From Marinomonas sp. UCMA 3892 (GTDB lineage Bacteria > Pseudomonadota > Gammaproteobacteria > Pseudomonadales > Marinomonadaceae), in the NCBI RefSeq assembly GCF_012726345.1, contig NZ_PTXN01000022.1:645-64644 (forward strand): a stretch of 64,000 bases of DNA. The letters are read 5' to 3'. Below, one piece after another: positions 41,347 to 51,369 of the stretch; position 1 is the stretch's first letter; each line of letters begins with the position of its first letter. The notes beneath the pieces are model-generated. The model did not search any database, was not told the origin of the DNA, and was given only the letters and a program-made list of their open reading frames with translations. The translations under genes and the position numbers were made by a program.

Positions 41347-43275
41347 TTAGAGAGACAAGCGACGCACATCACTTAACAATGAGTTCAAGAAGGTCATGAA
41401 TCGACCAGCATCACCACCATTCACCGCTCTGTGGTCATAAGACAAGCACAATGGCAACATTGTACGAGGCTCAAATTCTTTACCATTCCAACGCGGCTCA
41501 ATGTCTGCTTTAGAAACACCAAGAATACCTACTTCAGGACAGTTGACGATAGGAGTAAATCCAGTACCACCAATCGCCCCCAAACTAGAAATAGTAAAAC
41601 AACCACCCTGCATATCAGCAGGCTTAAGTTGCTTATCAAGTGCCTTCTTAATCAGCTCACTCGCTTCTTTTGCAATTTGAATAACTGACTTCTTATCAGC
41701 ATCACGCAAAACAGGAACAACTAAACCAGCCGGAGAGTCAACAGCAATACCAATGTGTACATATTGTTTCTGAACGTAGCTTTCGCCATCGGCCATTAGC
41801 GACACATTGAAGCTAGGATTTGCAACCATAGCTTGTGCAACTGCTTTAATCAGGAATGGAAGTGGCGTCAATTTAACACCCTGTTTCTCCATTTCGCCTT
41901 TCAAGCCTTTACGGAAGTCTTCAAGATCTGTGATATCAGCCTTATCAAACTGAGTAACTTGAGGCACAACGAGCGCGTTGCGAACCATGTTTTGAGCAGT
42001 TAGGCGCTGAATCTTACTCATCTTAACAACTTCGACATCGCCGAACTTGCTAAAGTCTTGATCAGGTACAGTCGGTAGACCGGAACCTGTCGCTACACCC
42101 GCTGGAGCAGATACTGCCTTTTGCACAGCTGCTTTCACGTAGGCATGTAAATCCTCTTTCGTGATACGACCACGAGGGCCTGTAGGACGAACAAGAGATA
42201 GATCAACACCTAACTCGCGAGCGAGCATTCGCACTGCTGGGCCTGCGTGAACTTTCTTCGAAGGTTCAGACAATACAGCAGATTGATCCGTGACAGGAGT
42301 CGATTTCGCAGAACTGGCTTTAGGCGCTTCAACAGAAGCTGGAGCCGCTTTTTCAGCAACAGGCGCAGGCGCCGCAGCTTCAGAACCACCTTCCACTTCA
42401 AGCTCAAGAACAAGATGTCCTTCAGAAACCTTATCACCAACTTTAATAGCAACAGATTTAACTGTTCCTGATTTCGGCGCAGGGATCTCCATGGAAGCCT
42501 TATCAGTTTCAAGAACGATAATAGAATCGCCCTCTTTAACCTTATCGCCAGCCGCTACAGCAACTTCGATAACTTCTACACCTTCAGCGCCACCAATGTC
42601 AGGAACCTTAACAGACTCGACACCACTAGAAGCTTGTGCAGCCGCCGCAGGAGCAGATGATTTTGGTGTGTCCACTTTTTCTTCCGAAGCAGCAGGAGCT
42701 GTTGAAGATGACTCAGTTTTCACCACAAGAATAGCTGTACCTTCGGAAACAGTATCACCCACTTTAATCGAAATTTTACCGATCTTGCCAGTAAATGGCG
42801 AAGGTATATCCATAGATGCTTTATCAGTCTCAAGAACGATAATAGAATCGCCCTCTTCAACCATATCGCCTTCAGCAACACAAATCTCAATTACTTCTAC
42901 GTCAGTCGCACCACCAATATCTGGCACTGAAACATTTTCTTCACTCGAAGATGATGAAGCTGGAGACTGCTCAACAGGCTTATCTTCTTCTGGCGCAGAG
43001 TCTTCTACTTTTGCTTCAGGTGCAGATGATTCGCCACCTTCAATTTCAATAATAAGAAGCTCATCACCTTCAGAAACTTTATCACCTTCTTTCACAGAAA
43101 TGCTTTTTACTTTACCAGCCATAGAGGATGGAACATCCATGGAAGCTTTATCTGTTTCTAAAACAATAATAGATTGGTCCACTTCAATTGTGTCACCAAC
43201 CGCAATACTGATCTCGATAATTTCGACATCAGTCGCACCACCAATATCCGGTACTCGAATGATTTCAGTACTCAC
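41347..43275 (-). CDS. aceF: Pyruvate dehydrogenase E2, dihydrolipoamide acetyltransferase AceF
   Basis: A 642-residue E2 core subunit. It has three lipoyl domains with lipoylated lysines at Lys43, Lys152 and Lys259 (each in ETDKASM), joined by Ala/Pro/Ser/Glu-rich linkers. A peripheral subunit-binding domain lies near 340-375 (GPAVRMLARELGVDLSLV), and the catalytic acetyltransferase domain ends with the active-site motif SYDHRAVNGGDAGRF near 610. It transfers the acetyl group to CoA. The start is GTG preceded by AAGGAG. It follows aceE after 96 bases. The lpd gene for E3 that often follows in enteric bacteria is not here. Confidence 0.96.
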   Translation of the reverse strand: MSTEIIRVPDIGGATDVEIIEISIAVGDTIEVDQSIIVLETDKASMDVPSSMAGKVKSISVKEGDKVSEGDELLIIEIEGGESSAPEAKVEDSAPEEDKPVEQSPASSSSSEENVSVPDIGGATDVEVIEICVAEGDMVEEGDSIIVLETDKASMDIPSPFTGKIGKISIKVGDTVSEGTAILVVKTESSSTAPAASEEKVDTPKSSAPAAAAQASSGVESVKVPDIGGAEGVEVIEVAVAAGDKVKEGDSIIVLETDKASMEIPAPKSGTVKSVAIKVGDKVSEGHLVLELEVEGGSEAAAPAPVAEKAAPASVEAPKASSAKSTPVTDQSAVLSEPSKKVHAGPAVRMLARELGVDLSLVRPTGPRGRITKEDLHAYVKAAVQKAVSAPAGVATGSGLPTVPDQDFSKFGDVEVVKMSKIQRLTAQNMVRNALVVPQVTQFDKADITDLEDFRKGLKGEMEKQGVKLTPLPFLIKAVAQAMVANPSFNVSLMADGESYVQKQYVHIGIAVDSPAGLVVPVLRDADKKSVIQIAKEASELIKKALDKQLKPADMQGGCFTISSLGAIGGTGFTPIVNCPEVGILGVSKADIEPRWNGKEFEPRTMLPLCLSYDHRAVNGGDAGRFMTFLNSLLSDVRRLSL

Positions 43276-43371
43276 AGAAATCTCCTTTGTCTTATAGACG
43301 CATCAAACTTAAAAACTTATCTGACTTAGGCATAAATATACACTAAGCCAGATACCTAGCTTGTTAGGTAA

Positions 43372-46038
43372 TTAGCAAGTTACAGGGTTTGGCTTCTCTG
43401 GATCTAAACCAAACTTAGCAATCGCACCACTAACTACAGATGCATCAATCACACCGTCTTTTGCTAGTGCATTCAAGGCAGAAACCACTACCCAATAGCG
43501 GTTAACTTCGAAGAAGTGACGCAATTGAGCACGAGTATCACTACGACCAAAACCATCTGTTCCAAGCACGTTGTATGTACCAGTTACGAATGGGCGAATT
43601 TGATCTGCGAACAATTTAATATGATCGGTAGATGCAATCACAGGGCCATTGCCATTCAAGCAAGACTCAACATAAGATTTACGAGCTTCTGACTCTGGGT
43701 GAAGCATATTCCAACGACTTACATCAAGACCTTCGCGACGTAGCTCATTGAAAGACGTTACACTCCATATATCAGAGTTAACACCGAAATCATTAAATAG
43801 GATCTCTGCAGCCGCTTCAACTTCACGAAGAATAACACCAGAGCCAAGTAGTTGAACTTGTTTCTTATTGGCTTTCTTAGCATGAGATTTAAGCTTATAC
43901 ATCCCCTTGATAATGCCTTCTTCAACACCTTCAGGCATATCTTCGTGCGTATAGTTTTCATTCATTACTGTTAGGTAATAGAAAACACTCTCTTTTTCTT
44001 TATACATACGACGCAAGCCATCTTGAATGATAACAGCAACTTCGTATGAATATGTTGGATCGTAAGACACGCAGTTTGGAATAAGACCAGCCTGAATATG
44101 GGAATGACCATCTTCATGCTGCAAACCTTCACCATTTAGCGTAGTACGACCAGCTGTAGCGCCAATCAAGAAACCACGCGCCTGAGAGTCACCCGCCGCC
44201 CAAGCCAAGTCACCAATACGCTGGAAACCAAACATCGAGTAGTAGATGTAAACAGGGATCATAGGAAGAGCGCTGTTTGCATAAGAAGTAGCCAATGCCA
44301 ACCATGCAGAAAATGCACCTGGCTCATTGATACCTTCTTGAAGAATTTGACCGTCAGCAGATTCTTTATAATACATAATCTGAGTATGGTCATGAGGCGT
44401 ATAACGCTGACCTTCAGATGAGTAAATACCTAGCTGGCGGAACATACCTTCCATACCAAACGTACGAGCTTCATCAGCAACGATTGGAACAACACGTTCA
44501 CCGATGTTTTTATCTTTAACCATAACATTTAGTGCACGCACAAACGCCATAGTAGTAGAAATTTCACGACCATTTGTTCCCGCGATTTGAGATTTGAACG
44601 CTTCTAAAGAAGGCACCTCAAGCGCTTCGCAATCATGGTTACGAATTGGGAAAGCCCCATGCAACTCTTTACGACGTGAGCGCATATATTGCATTTCAGG
44701 ACTGTCTTCAGCCGGCTTGTAATACGGTAAGTCTTTTAGCTCTTCATCGCTAATAGGGATACCGAATTTATCACGGAACTGAGCAAGGGATTCTTCGTCC
44801 AACTTCTTCGTTTGGTGCGCAGTGTTTTGCGCTTCAGCCGCCTTAAACATGCCGTAACCTTTAACGGTTTGCGCCAAGATAACAGTCGGTTGACCTTTGT
44901 GAGAAGTCGCCTCGGAATACGCTGCGTAAACTTTGTAAGGATCATGTCCGCCGCGATTAAGATTCATAATCTCATCGTCAGTCATGTCTTTAACCATTTC
45001 TAGCAATTCTGGATATTTGCCGAAGAAATGTTCACGAGTATAAGCACCACCATTTGCTTTGTAGTTCTGAAGCTCACCATCACAAACTTCGTTCATACGT
45101 TTAACAAGCAAACCGTTATGGTCTTTCGCGAAAAGAGGATCCCAATGACGCCCCCATAGACACTTAATAACATTCCAGCCAGCGCCACGGAATACACCTT
45201 CAAGTTCCTGAACAATTTTACTGTTACCACGCACAGGGCCATCAAGACGCTGTAGATTACAGTTGATCACGAAAATAAGGTTGTCTAGCTTCTCACGTCC
45301 CGCAAGAGCAATAGCACCTAAAGATTCTGGCTCATCACATTCGCCATCACCAAGGAACGCCCATACTTTACGATCGCCTTGATCAATAAGACCACGGCTA
45401 TGCTGGTACTTCATTACATGCGCTTGGTAAATCGCTTGCAATGGCCCAAGACCCATAGACACTGTAGGAAATTGCCAGTAATCCGGCATCAACCAAGGAT
45501 GTGGGTAAGAAGAGATACCTTTGCCATCCACTTCACGACGGAAGTTATCAAGCTGTTCGTCTGTCAAACGCCCTTCAATGTATGAACGAGCGTAAATTCC
45601 TGGAGAAATATGACCTTGGAAAAAGACCATATCCGCTTGTTGTTTACCGTCATTACCACGGAAAAAGTGGTTAAAACCGATATCATAAAGCGTTGCTGCA
45701 GAAGAGAAGCTTGTAATGTGGCCACCAAGTGTTGAGTCAACACGGTTTGCCTTCATTACCATAGCCAATGCATTCCAACGAATTATAGAACGTATACGAC
45801 GCTCCATAAATACATCACCCGGCAATGGCTTCTCATTTTCAGGAGCGATTGTATTCCGGTATGCAGTCGTAATAGACGACGGCAATGACGTACCAGCTTT
45901 TGAAGCTTCATTCGTCAAACGATTTAAAATGTATTGCGCGCGATCAGGACCTTCTTCGCGAAGGACAGACTCAAGCGCATCGACCCACTCTTTAGTTTCA
46001 ATTGGATCGATGTCTTCGAGAATATGCTGCTCAGTCAT
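43372..46038 (-). CDS. aceE: Pyruvate dehydrogenase E1 component AceE (homodimeric type)
   Basis: An 888-residue thiamine-diphosphate enzyme (E. coli AceE 887) that decarboxylates pyruvate and acetylates the lipoyl groups of AceF. It shows MERRIRSIIRWNALAMVMKAN near residue 82, the GHISPGIYARSYIEGRL stretch near 142, the ThDP motif GDGECDEPESLGAIALAGREKLDNLIFVINCN (about 230-261), and the transketolase-like C-terminal domain with DGFGRSDTRAQLRHFFEV near 830. GGGAG precedes the ATG. It is first in the aceE-aceF operon. No pdhR-type regulator is adjacent. A 981-base gap lies upstream. Confidence 0.97.
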   Translation of the reverse strand: MTEQHILEDIDPIETKEWVDALESVLREEGPDRAQYILNRLTNEASKAGTSLPSSITTAYRNTIAPENEKPLPGDVFMERRIRSIIRWNALAMVMKANRVDSTLGGHITSFSSAATLYDIGFNHFFRGNDGKQQADMVFFQGHISPGIYARSYIEGRLTDEQLDNFRREVDGKGISSYPHPWLMPDYWQFPTVSMGLGPLQAIYQAHVMKYQHSRGLIDQGDRKVWAFLGDGECDEPESLGAIALAGREKLDNLIFVINCNLQRLDGPVRGNSKIVQELEGVFRGAGWNVIKCLWGRHWDPLFAKDHNGLLVKRMNEVCDGELQNYKANGGAYTREHFFGKYPELLEMVKDMTDDEIMNLNRGGHDPYKVYAAYSEATSHKGQPTVILAQTVKGYGMFKAAEAQNTAHQTKKLDEESLAQFRDKFGIPISDEELKDLPYYKPAEDSPEMQYMRSRRKELHGAFPIRNHDCEALEVPSLEAFKSQIAGTNGREISTTMAFVRALNVMVKDKNIGERVVPIVADEARTFGMEGMFRQLGIYSSEGQRYTPHDHTQIMYYKESADGQILQEGINEPGAFSAWLALATSYANSALPMIPVYIYYSMFGFQRIGDLAWAAGDSQARGFLIGATAGRTTLNGEGLQHEDGHSHIQAGLIPNCVSYDPTYSYEVAVIIQDGLRRMYKEKESVFYYLTVMNENYTHEDMPEGVEEGIIKGMYKLKSHAKKANKKQVQLLGSGVILREVEAAAEILFNDFGVNSDIWSVTSFNELRREGLDVSRWNMLHPESEARKSYVESCLNGNGPVIASTDHIKLFADQIRPFVTGTYNVLGTDGFGRSDTRAQLRHFFEVNRYWVVVSALNALAKDGVIDASVVSGAIAKFGLDPEKPNPVTC

Positions 46039-46168
46039 CGTGTTAATAACTCCCGCTATTAGAACAGATACTAACCTACCAAGGACATTATGTGTATTTA
46101 AGCCTTGGAGGCTACTTAAACGAACCGTCGGAACTCATATGAATAGCCATTAAGTTCCAGCCGACCTA

Positions 46169-46219
46169 GGATAAAACGACGCACTGTATATTACGTTTTA
46201 AAACGCGTCGTTTTTATCC
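46169..46219. promoter_or_regulatory. Inverted repeat in the aceE upstream region
   Basis: GGATAAAACGACGC (46169-46182) is inversely repeated as GCGTCGTTTTTATCC (46205-46219, one extra T), with 22 bases between. It lies about 130 bases upstream of the aceE start. Operator or leader structure; function unknown. Confidence 0.5.
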
Positions 46220-46298
46220 GTTCCAATGGTAATTATTATTGTTTTAATTTTATTTCCATTGCATCGACCACTAAAAATCTAGTCAGCTCGCTTCCAAT

Positions 46299-46322
46299 TT
46301 GGGTTTGGTTCATCAAACCCAA
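46299..46322. promoter_or_regulatory. Perfect inverted repeat in the aceE upstream region
   Basis: TTGGGTTTG (46299-46307) and CAAACCCAA (46314-46322) with a 6-base spacer, about 260 bases upstream of aceE. It is symmetric enough for a dimeric regulator. It is not the AATTGGT-type PdhR box known from E. coli. Confidence 0.5.
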
Positions 46323-47019
46323 CATTAAATTTCCACATGCAAATAGCCTTACTAAATGCATGTAAAAAATCAAAGTCATTTGCCTAGAATGTGCATAGAT
46401 AGAGCACTTCTAAGATTTTGCACTCTAGATATTTTACTAAAACCTTACACTAAACAAGGTCTTTTTACATATCAGAAGCATCTAATTCGGGCGTTAGATT
46501 AACACCTAATCAAGAGATCGCCTAGCCACCCGCATAAAGATTGAAGTACACAAAGCACTTTTGAAGCTTTTAATTCCTCAAAAATCCATCTAAAAACAGG
46601 TGAAAATAGGTAAAAACACCACAATAAATGATTTAAACCTTAAAGAGACCCCACCAAAATTCACCAAAAATATGAGATATATAAGCTGTATGAATCCTGC
46701 GTTTTGCTTCAGACAGCGAAGAATACACAGCATCAAAGCTAATGTACCATTCAAAAAATGATAATCTGTATCACATTATTAGCTCTTATAGAGACTAATC
46801 CGCACTTGAGTCAGTCGCAGGTAAAAACACCAAAATAGTGACTAGTTAGGCAAGAAAATTCATTTGAAAAGCTAGGTCTATACTTACAAACTATAAATTA
46901 TGGCTTTTTTCTATTTAAAAAGACCATGCAAATCAATGAATATCAAAAAATCAACACTGACGCATTACCAATATAACGCTACAATGCTCTTTATTTACTT
47001 GGCAAAATTAGGATAGTAC

Positions 47020-47868
47020 ATGACCCTTCTGAACGCTCTATTATCCGAGCACATCCAATCGCAAGTTACATTTGCATTAAAAGAAGACATAGGCTCTGGG
47101 GACATAACAGCTCAACTTATCCCTGACGATCAAGAAATTACAGCAACGGTTATCAGTCGAGAACCTGCTGTTCTATGCGGCCAAGCTTGGGTAAACGAAG
47201 TATTTGCTCAATTAGGAAACAGAACCACTCTCACTTGGCATAATAATGAAGGCGATACGCTGGAAAGCGACAAACCTTTTTTGACTATTAAAGGCCATGC
47301 AAGAACAATCCTAACGGGTGAACGCACCGCTCTAAATTTTTTACAAACACTTTCTTATACCGCTACGGTGACTCGCCAATACAGTGAAATCGTATCAAGC
47401 ACACAATTAACAATTTTGGATACACGAAAAACAATACCAGGCATGCGCCGAGCACAGAAGTATGCGGTAACAGTTGGCGGTGGAAAAAATCACCGAATGG
47501 GTTTATATGATGCCTTTTTGATAAAAGAAAATCACATCATGGCCGCGGGATCAATTGCCAACGCCGTCAGCATGGCACAAAAAATCGCGCCAGGTAAAAC
47601 CATTGAAGTAGAAACAGAAAATTTAGAAGAAGTTGCCATGGCAGTCGCTGCTGGCGCAGATATCATTATGCTAGATAATTTTTCGTATGAAGATATGAGC
47701 AAAGCGGTTTCAGACTACAAAGGTCAAGTTAAATTTGAAGCATCAGGAAACATGGACAAAGATCGTCTATTAAAGGTAGCTGAAACAGGCGTTGATTTTG
47801 TATCCATTGGAGCCTTAACCAAACACATCCAAGCAATAGATCTGTCTTTGCGCGTATCTCAGGAATAA
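47020..47868 (+). CDS. nadC: Nicotinate-nucleotide pyrophosphorylase NadC (quinolinate phosphoribosyltransferase)
   Basis: A 282-residue enzyme of NAD synthesis that converts quinolinate and PRPP to nicotinate mononucleotide and CO2. Visible features: ALKEDIGSGDITAQLIP near residue 18, GERTALNFLQTLS near 103, LDTRKTIPGMRRAQKYAVTVGGGKNHRMGLYDAFLIKENH near 130, and the C-terminal barrel motifs VETENLEE and IMLDNFS. TAGGATAG precedes the ATG. ackA starts 2 bases after its stop, so nadC-ackA are co-transcribed. Confidence 0.95.
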   Translation: MTLLNALLSEHIQSQVTFALKEDIGSGDITAQLIPDDQEITATVISREPAVLCGQAWVNEVFAQLGNRTTLTWHNNEGDTLESDKPFLTIKGHARTILTGERTALNFLQTLSYTATVTRQYSEIVSSTQLTILDTRKTIPGMRRAQKYAVTVGGGKNHRMGLYDAFLIKENHIMAAGSIANAVSMAQKIAPGKTIEVETENLEEVAMAVAAGADIIMLDNFSYEDMSKAVSDYKGQVKFEASGNMDKDRLLKVAETGVDFVSIGALTKHIQAIDLSLRVSQE

Positions 47869-47870
47869 CT

Positions 47871-49061
47871 ATGAAAGATAGTATTTTAGTCATCAACTGC
47901 GGAAGCTCCTCTTTAAAATTTGCCATTCTTGCCAATGCTGGGCAGGAAACCTTAATGGAAGGTATTGCGGACCAACTTGGTTCAAATAACAGCACGATTA
48001 CTTTCAAGTACCAAGGAGAAAAGCTTCAAAAAACACTTGCTTTGGGTAGTCATGAATCTGCAGTGAAAGAAATCAAGGCGTGGCTCGACCTTCACCCAGC
48101 AATAAATGATCTCTTAGTGGGTGTAGGACATCGAATCGTTCATGGTGGCGAAACCTTTAAACAATCTGCGCTGATCAACCAAGACGTTATTAACGGCATC
48201 CAAGAATGCGCAAGTTTAGCGCCACTTCATAGCCCTGCGCACTTAAAAGGTATAAATATATCTTTGACACTATTTCCAACTCTTCCACAAGCGGCAGTAT
48301 TTGACACGTCATTTCATCAAAGCCTATCAGAAGAGCAGTTTTTGTACCCTATTCCGATGGACTTTTATCGCGAACATCATTTTCGCAAGTATGGCTTCCA
48401 TGGCACAAGTTATCGATATATCAGTCAGCGTTTAGCGCAGATTTGGAAAGGCAGTGAACAGCAAGGTGTACTTGTTGCCCACCTAGGTAATGGCGCAAGC
48501 ACTTGTGCCATTAATAAAGGTAAGTCATCAGATACAAGCATGGGGATCACTCCTCTTGAAGGGCTTATGATGGGAACGCGCTCAGGTAGCCTAGACCCAA
48601 GCCTATTAACCTTTATCATGAAAGCTAAAAATTTATCTGCTGATGAAGCGCTTGATGTACTCAATAAGAAAAGCGGCCTTTTGGGCGTATCAGAATTATC
48701 AAATGATTGCCGAACACTCGAAGAAGCCATGGAATCTGGCGATGAAAGAGCAAAATTGGCTCTAGATATGTTTGCTATAAGAGCGGCTAAGAACTTAGCA
48801 AGTGTAGCTACAACTTTAGAAAGTATTGATCATTTGGTCTTTACTGGTGGTATAGGTGAGAATTCAAGCTATTTACGCCAAGTCATTTGCAATCATTTGA
48901 AAGCACTGAATATCGGTATAAACTCTACATTAAATAAAGATGCACCTCGTGGCGAAACACTAAATATCAGCTCTAATGAAAGCAACACGAAAGTATGGAT
49001 TATACCAACTAATGAAGAGCTAATGATTGCACTTGATACTATAAGCTTAATTCAGCATTGA
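47871..49061 (+). CDS. ackA: Acetate kinase AckA
   Basis: A 396-residue ASKHA-fold kinase interconverting acetyl phosphate plus ADP with acetate plus ATP. It has VINCGSSSLKFAIL at the N-terminus, GVGHRIVHGGE near 84, the FDTSFHQSLSEEQFLYPIP stretch near 144, the catalytic YGFHGTSYRYIS near 173, GNGASTCAINKGKSSDTSMG near 206, and FTGGIGENSSYLRQ near 324. It sits between nadC and pta. With Pta it interconverts acetyl-CoA and acetate, matching the nearby pyruvate dehydrogenase genes. Confidence 0.95.
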   Translation: MKDSILVINCGSSSLKFAILANAGQETLMEGIADQLGSNNSTITFKYQGEKLQKTLALGSHESAVKEIKAWLDLHPAINDLLVGVGHRIVHGGETFKQSALINQDVINGIQECASLAPLHSPAHLKGINISLTLFPTLPQAAVFDTSFHQSLSEEQFLYPIPMDFYREHHFRKYGFHGTSYRYISQRLAQIWKGSEQQGVLVAHLGNGASTCAINKGKSSDTSMGITPLEGLMMGTRSGSLDPSLLTFIMKAKNLSADEALDVLNKKSGLLGVSELSNDCRTLEEAMESGDERAKLALDMFAIRAAKNLASVATTLESIDHLVFTGGIGENSSYLRQVICNHLKALNIGINSTLNKDAPRGETLNISSNESNTKVWIIPTNEELMIALDTISLIQH

Positions 49062-49107
49062 TCGAAGCTATGCTAACTATAATGGACTAATTTAGGATTC
49101 ATCAGAT

Positions 49108-51207
49108 ATGTCAATAAATGTACTAATGACCGTTCCTACGGGCCCAGGCGTCGGCCTAACATCCGTCTCTGTAGGTCTTGTCCGCGCACTTGAACAACAA
49201 GGATTAAAAGCCAGTTTCTTCAAGCCTATCGCCCAGCCTCAGCCTGGTGATAAAGGACCGGACAAATCAACGGCAATGGTTGCTCAAGGTTCAACACTAA
49301 CACCTGCTGAGCCAATTCCGCTCCATGAAGCTGAACGTTATTTGTACAACGATAATATCGACGAACTCATGGAAGAGATTGTTGGCCGTTTTCAAGCCAG
49401 CGTTGAGCCAGATTCAACGGTTATTGTAGAAGGTCTTGCGCAGATCGCCGGGCACCCATATGCAACAAGGCTAAATAAAGCCATTGCTAGAACACTAGAC
49501 GCAGGCTTAGTTTTAGTTACTGCACCGAACAACATGAGAGTGAACGAACTTGAACATCATGTTGAAATTGCCGCAGGCTCTTACGGTGGTATAAAGGCTA
49601 ACGATGTTATTGGTTGTATTTTAAATAAAACTACACCAGGGTCATTAGGCGTTAAATCCTACGGTGATTTGTTTGCCCAAAGAGGAATTTTTAAACGCAA
49701 CTTTAGTCTGCTCGGTCAAATACCGAAAGCGGACGAGCTAACCTATCCTCGTGTTAAAGATGTGGCTGACTTCCTTGGTGCTCGTATTATTAATGCGGGT
49801 GAAATCGAATCTCGCCGAGTACAATCTTATACACTCTGTGCTCGCGGTGTGGAAAATATGCTCGAAGCTTTGCGACCAGGCGTATTGGTTTTCACGCCTG
49901 GAGATCGTACTGACATAATCATGGCGACTGCTATTGCAGCGCTTAATGATATTAAAATTGCAGCATTAGTGGTTACTGGCGGTTACCAGCCAAGTGAAGC
50001 CCTAATGGCGCTTTGCGGTAAAGCCATGGCAAAAGGATTGCCAGTCCTCTCAGTTGAATCCAACAGCTGGGAAACAGTGATTAATATGCAGTCGTTCAAC
50101 CAAGAGATTCCACTTGACGATAAAGAACGCGTCCTGATGGTGAAAGAGCATATTGCTCGTTGCATTGATCACGATTGGATAAACTCTTTTGCCTTAAACC
50201 AAGAAGAAAGAAAATTATCCCCTCCTGCATTCCGATTCCGCTTAATTGAGCTCGCTCGGTCATTAAATAAACGCATTATTCTTCCAGAGGGTGAAGAAAT
50301 CCGCACCATTCAGGCGGCGTCTATTTGTGCGGAACGTGGCATTGCTCGTTGCACATTATTAGGTAACGAAACCGAAATTCTCCGTATTGCTCAAAACAAC
50401 GGTATTGAATTAAGCCATGGTGTTGAAATACTTGACCCCAACAGCATTCGTGAACGTTACGTAGCACCAATGGTTGAATTGAGAAAAAGTCGCGGACTTA
50501 CCGATATTGTCGCTCGCGAACAACTTGAAGATAATGTGGTATTAGGCACCATGATGCTGCAAGCTGGTGATGTTGATGGTTTGGTTTCAGGTGCTGTACA
50601 CACTACCGCCAACACTATTAGGCCTGCACTGCAACTAATAAAGACATCTCCCAACTCAAATCTTGTCTCATCTATTTTCTTCATGTGTTTGCCGGATCAA
50701 GTACTGGTCTATGGTGACTGCGCTATAAATCCAGACCCAACGGCTGAGCAACTCGCAGAAATTGCCATTCAAAGTGCTGACTCTGCTGCAGCATTTGGCA
50801 TTGCCCCAAAAGTCGCCATGATTAGTTACAGTACTGGTGGTTCTGGTACAGGTAATGATGTTGATAAAGTCCGAGAAGCAACGGCTATAGCACAAAAACT
50901 TCGCCCTGACCTGTTGATTGATGGACCTCTGCAATATGACGCAGCCATCATGGAAAAAGTAGCTAAGCAAAAAGCGCCAAACAGCAAAGTTGCAGGAAAA
51001 GCGACCGTATTTATTTTCCCTGATTTAAATACTGGTAACACGACCTACAAAGCCGTTCAACGAAGTGCTGATGTGGTCAGCATTGGGCCTATGCTACAAG
51101 GCATTCGCAAACCTGTTAACGATTTGTCTCGCGGGGCATTAGTTGACGACATTGTCTACACCATTGCTATTACCGCTATTCAGGCTGGCAAGCTTAAAAG
51201 CGAATAG
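49108..51207 (+). CDS. pta: Phosphate acetyltransferase Pta (long, three-domain type)
   Basis: A 699-residue enzyme of the long enterobacterial type (E. coli 714). It has an N-terminal P-loop-like/cobyrinic-synthase-like domain (about 1-210, TVPTGPGVGLTSVSVGLVRALEQQG), a middle DRTGG domain (about 225-340), and the C-terminal catalytic domain (about 370-697) with RIILPEGEEIRTIQAASI and MISYSTGGSGTGNDVDKVREAT. It converts acetyl-CoA and phosphate to acetyl phosphate and CoA. The gene is 46 bases downstream of ackA, with TAGGAT upstream of the start. Confidence 0.95.
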   Translation: MSINVLMTVPTGPGVGLTSVSVGLVRALEQQGLKASFFKPIAQPQPGDKGPDKSTAMVAQGSTLTPAEPIPLHEAERYLYNDNIDELMEEIVGRFQASVEPDSTVIVEGLAQIAGHPYATRLNKAIARTLDAGLVLVTAPNNMRVNELEHHVEIAAGSYGGIKANDVIGCILNKTTPGSLGVKSYGDLFAQRGIFKRNFSLLGQIPKADELTYPRVKDVADFLGARIINAGEIESRRVQSYTLCARGVENMLEALRPGVLVFTPGDRTDIIMATAIAALNDIKIAALVVTGGYQPSEALMALCGKAMAKGLPVLSVESNSWETVINMQSFNQEIPLDDKERVLMVKEHIARCIDHDWINSFALNQEERKLSPPAFRFRLIELARSLNKRIILPEGEEIRTIQAASICAERGIARCTLLGNETEILRIAQNNGIELSHGVEILDPNSIRERYVAPMVELRKSRGLTDIVAREQLEDNVVLGTMMLQAGDVDGLVSGAVHTTANTIRPALQLIKTSPNSNLVSSIFFMCLPDQVLVYGDCAINPDPTAEQLAEIAIQSADSAAAFGIAPKVAMISYSTGGSGTGNDVDKVREATAIAQKLRPDLLIDGPLQYDAAIMEKVAKQKAPNSKVAGKATVFIFPDLNTGNTTYKAVQRSADVVSIGPMLQGIRKPVNDLSRGALVDDIVYTIAITAIQAGKLKSE

Positions 51208-51227
51208 TCCACCAACCAACTTATTCC

Positions 51228-51267
51228 TTAACTCGTCTTTGTTTTCAAATGAGCGAAGACGAGTTAA
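51228..51267 (+). terminator. Inverted repeat after pta (possible terminator)
   Basis: A perfect 12-bp repeat TTAACTCGTCTT / AAGACGAGTTAA with a 16-base loop, starting 20 bases after the pta stop. No clean T-run follows, so termination is plausible but not certain. Confidence 0.5.
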
Positions 51268-51369
51268 TTAATTAAGTTAAGAATTATCCCAACTGAATTA
51301 GATTAGAAAGTGGACATATTCCATATTGCCAATTAGTATTTGTAGATAAACATTACGTGGGTGATCAAC

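Larger units (their letters stand above)
46039..47019. other. Long non-coding gap between divergent aceE and nadC
   Basis: 981 bases, AT-rich, without a supported gene. It contains two inverted repeats near the aceE side (46169-46219 and 46299-46322). It also holds a 14-base direct repeat AGGTAAAAACACCA (46610-46623 and 46819-46832). No tRNA, terminator or recognisable ncRNA was seen in the rest. It is unusually long for this window and presumably contains the aceE promoter, its control sites and the nadC promoter. Confidence 0.5.

Noticed and set aside
42290..43297. 335-codon ORF on the plus strand opposite aceF
   Set aside because: It is antisense to the lipoyl-domain repeats of aceF, rich in Ser/Thr/Pro as expected for the mirror of an Ala/Glu/Val-rich gene, and lacks any family similarity.
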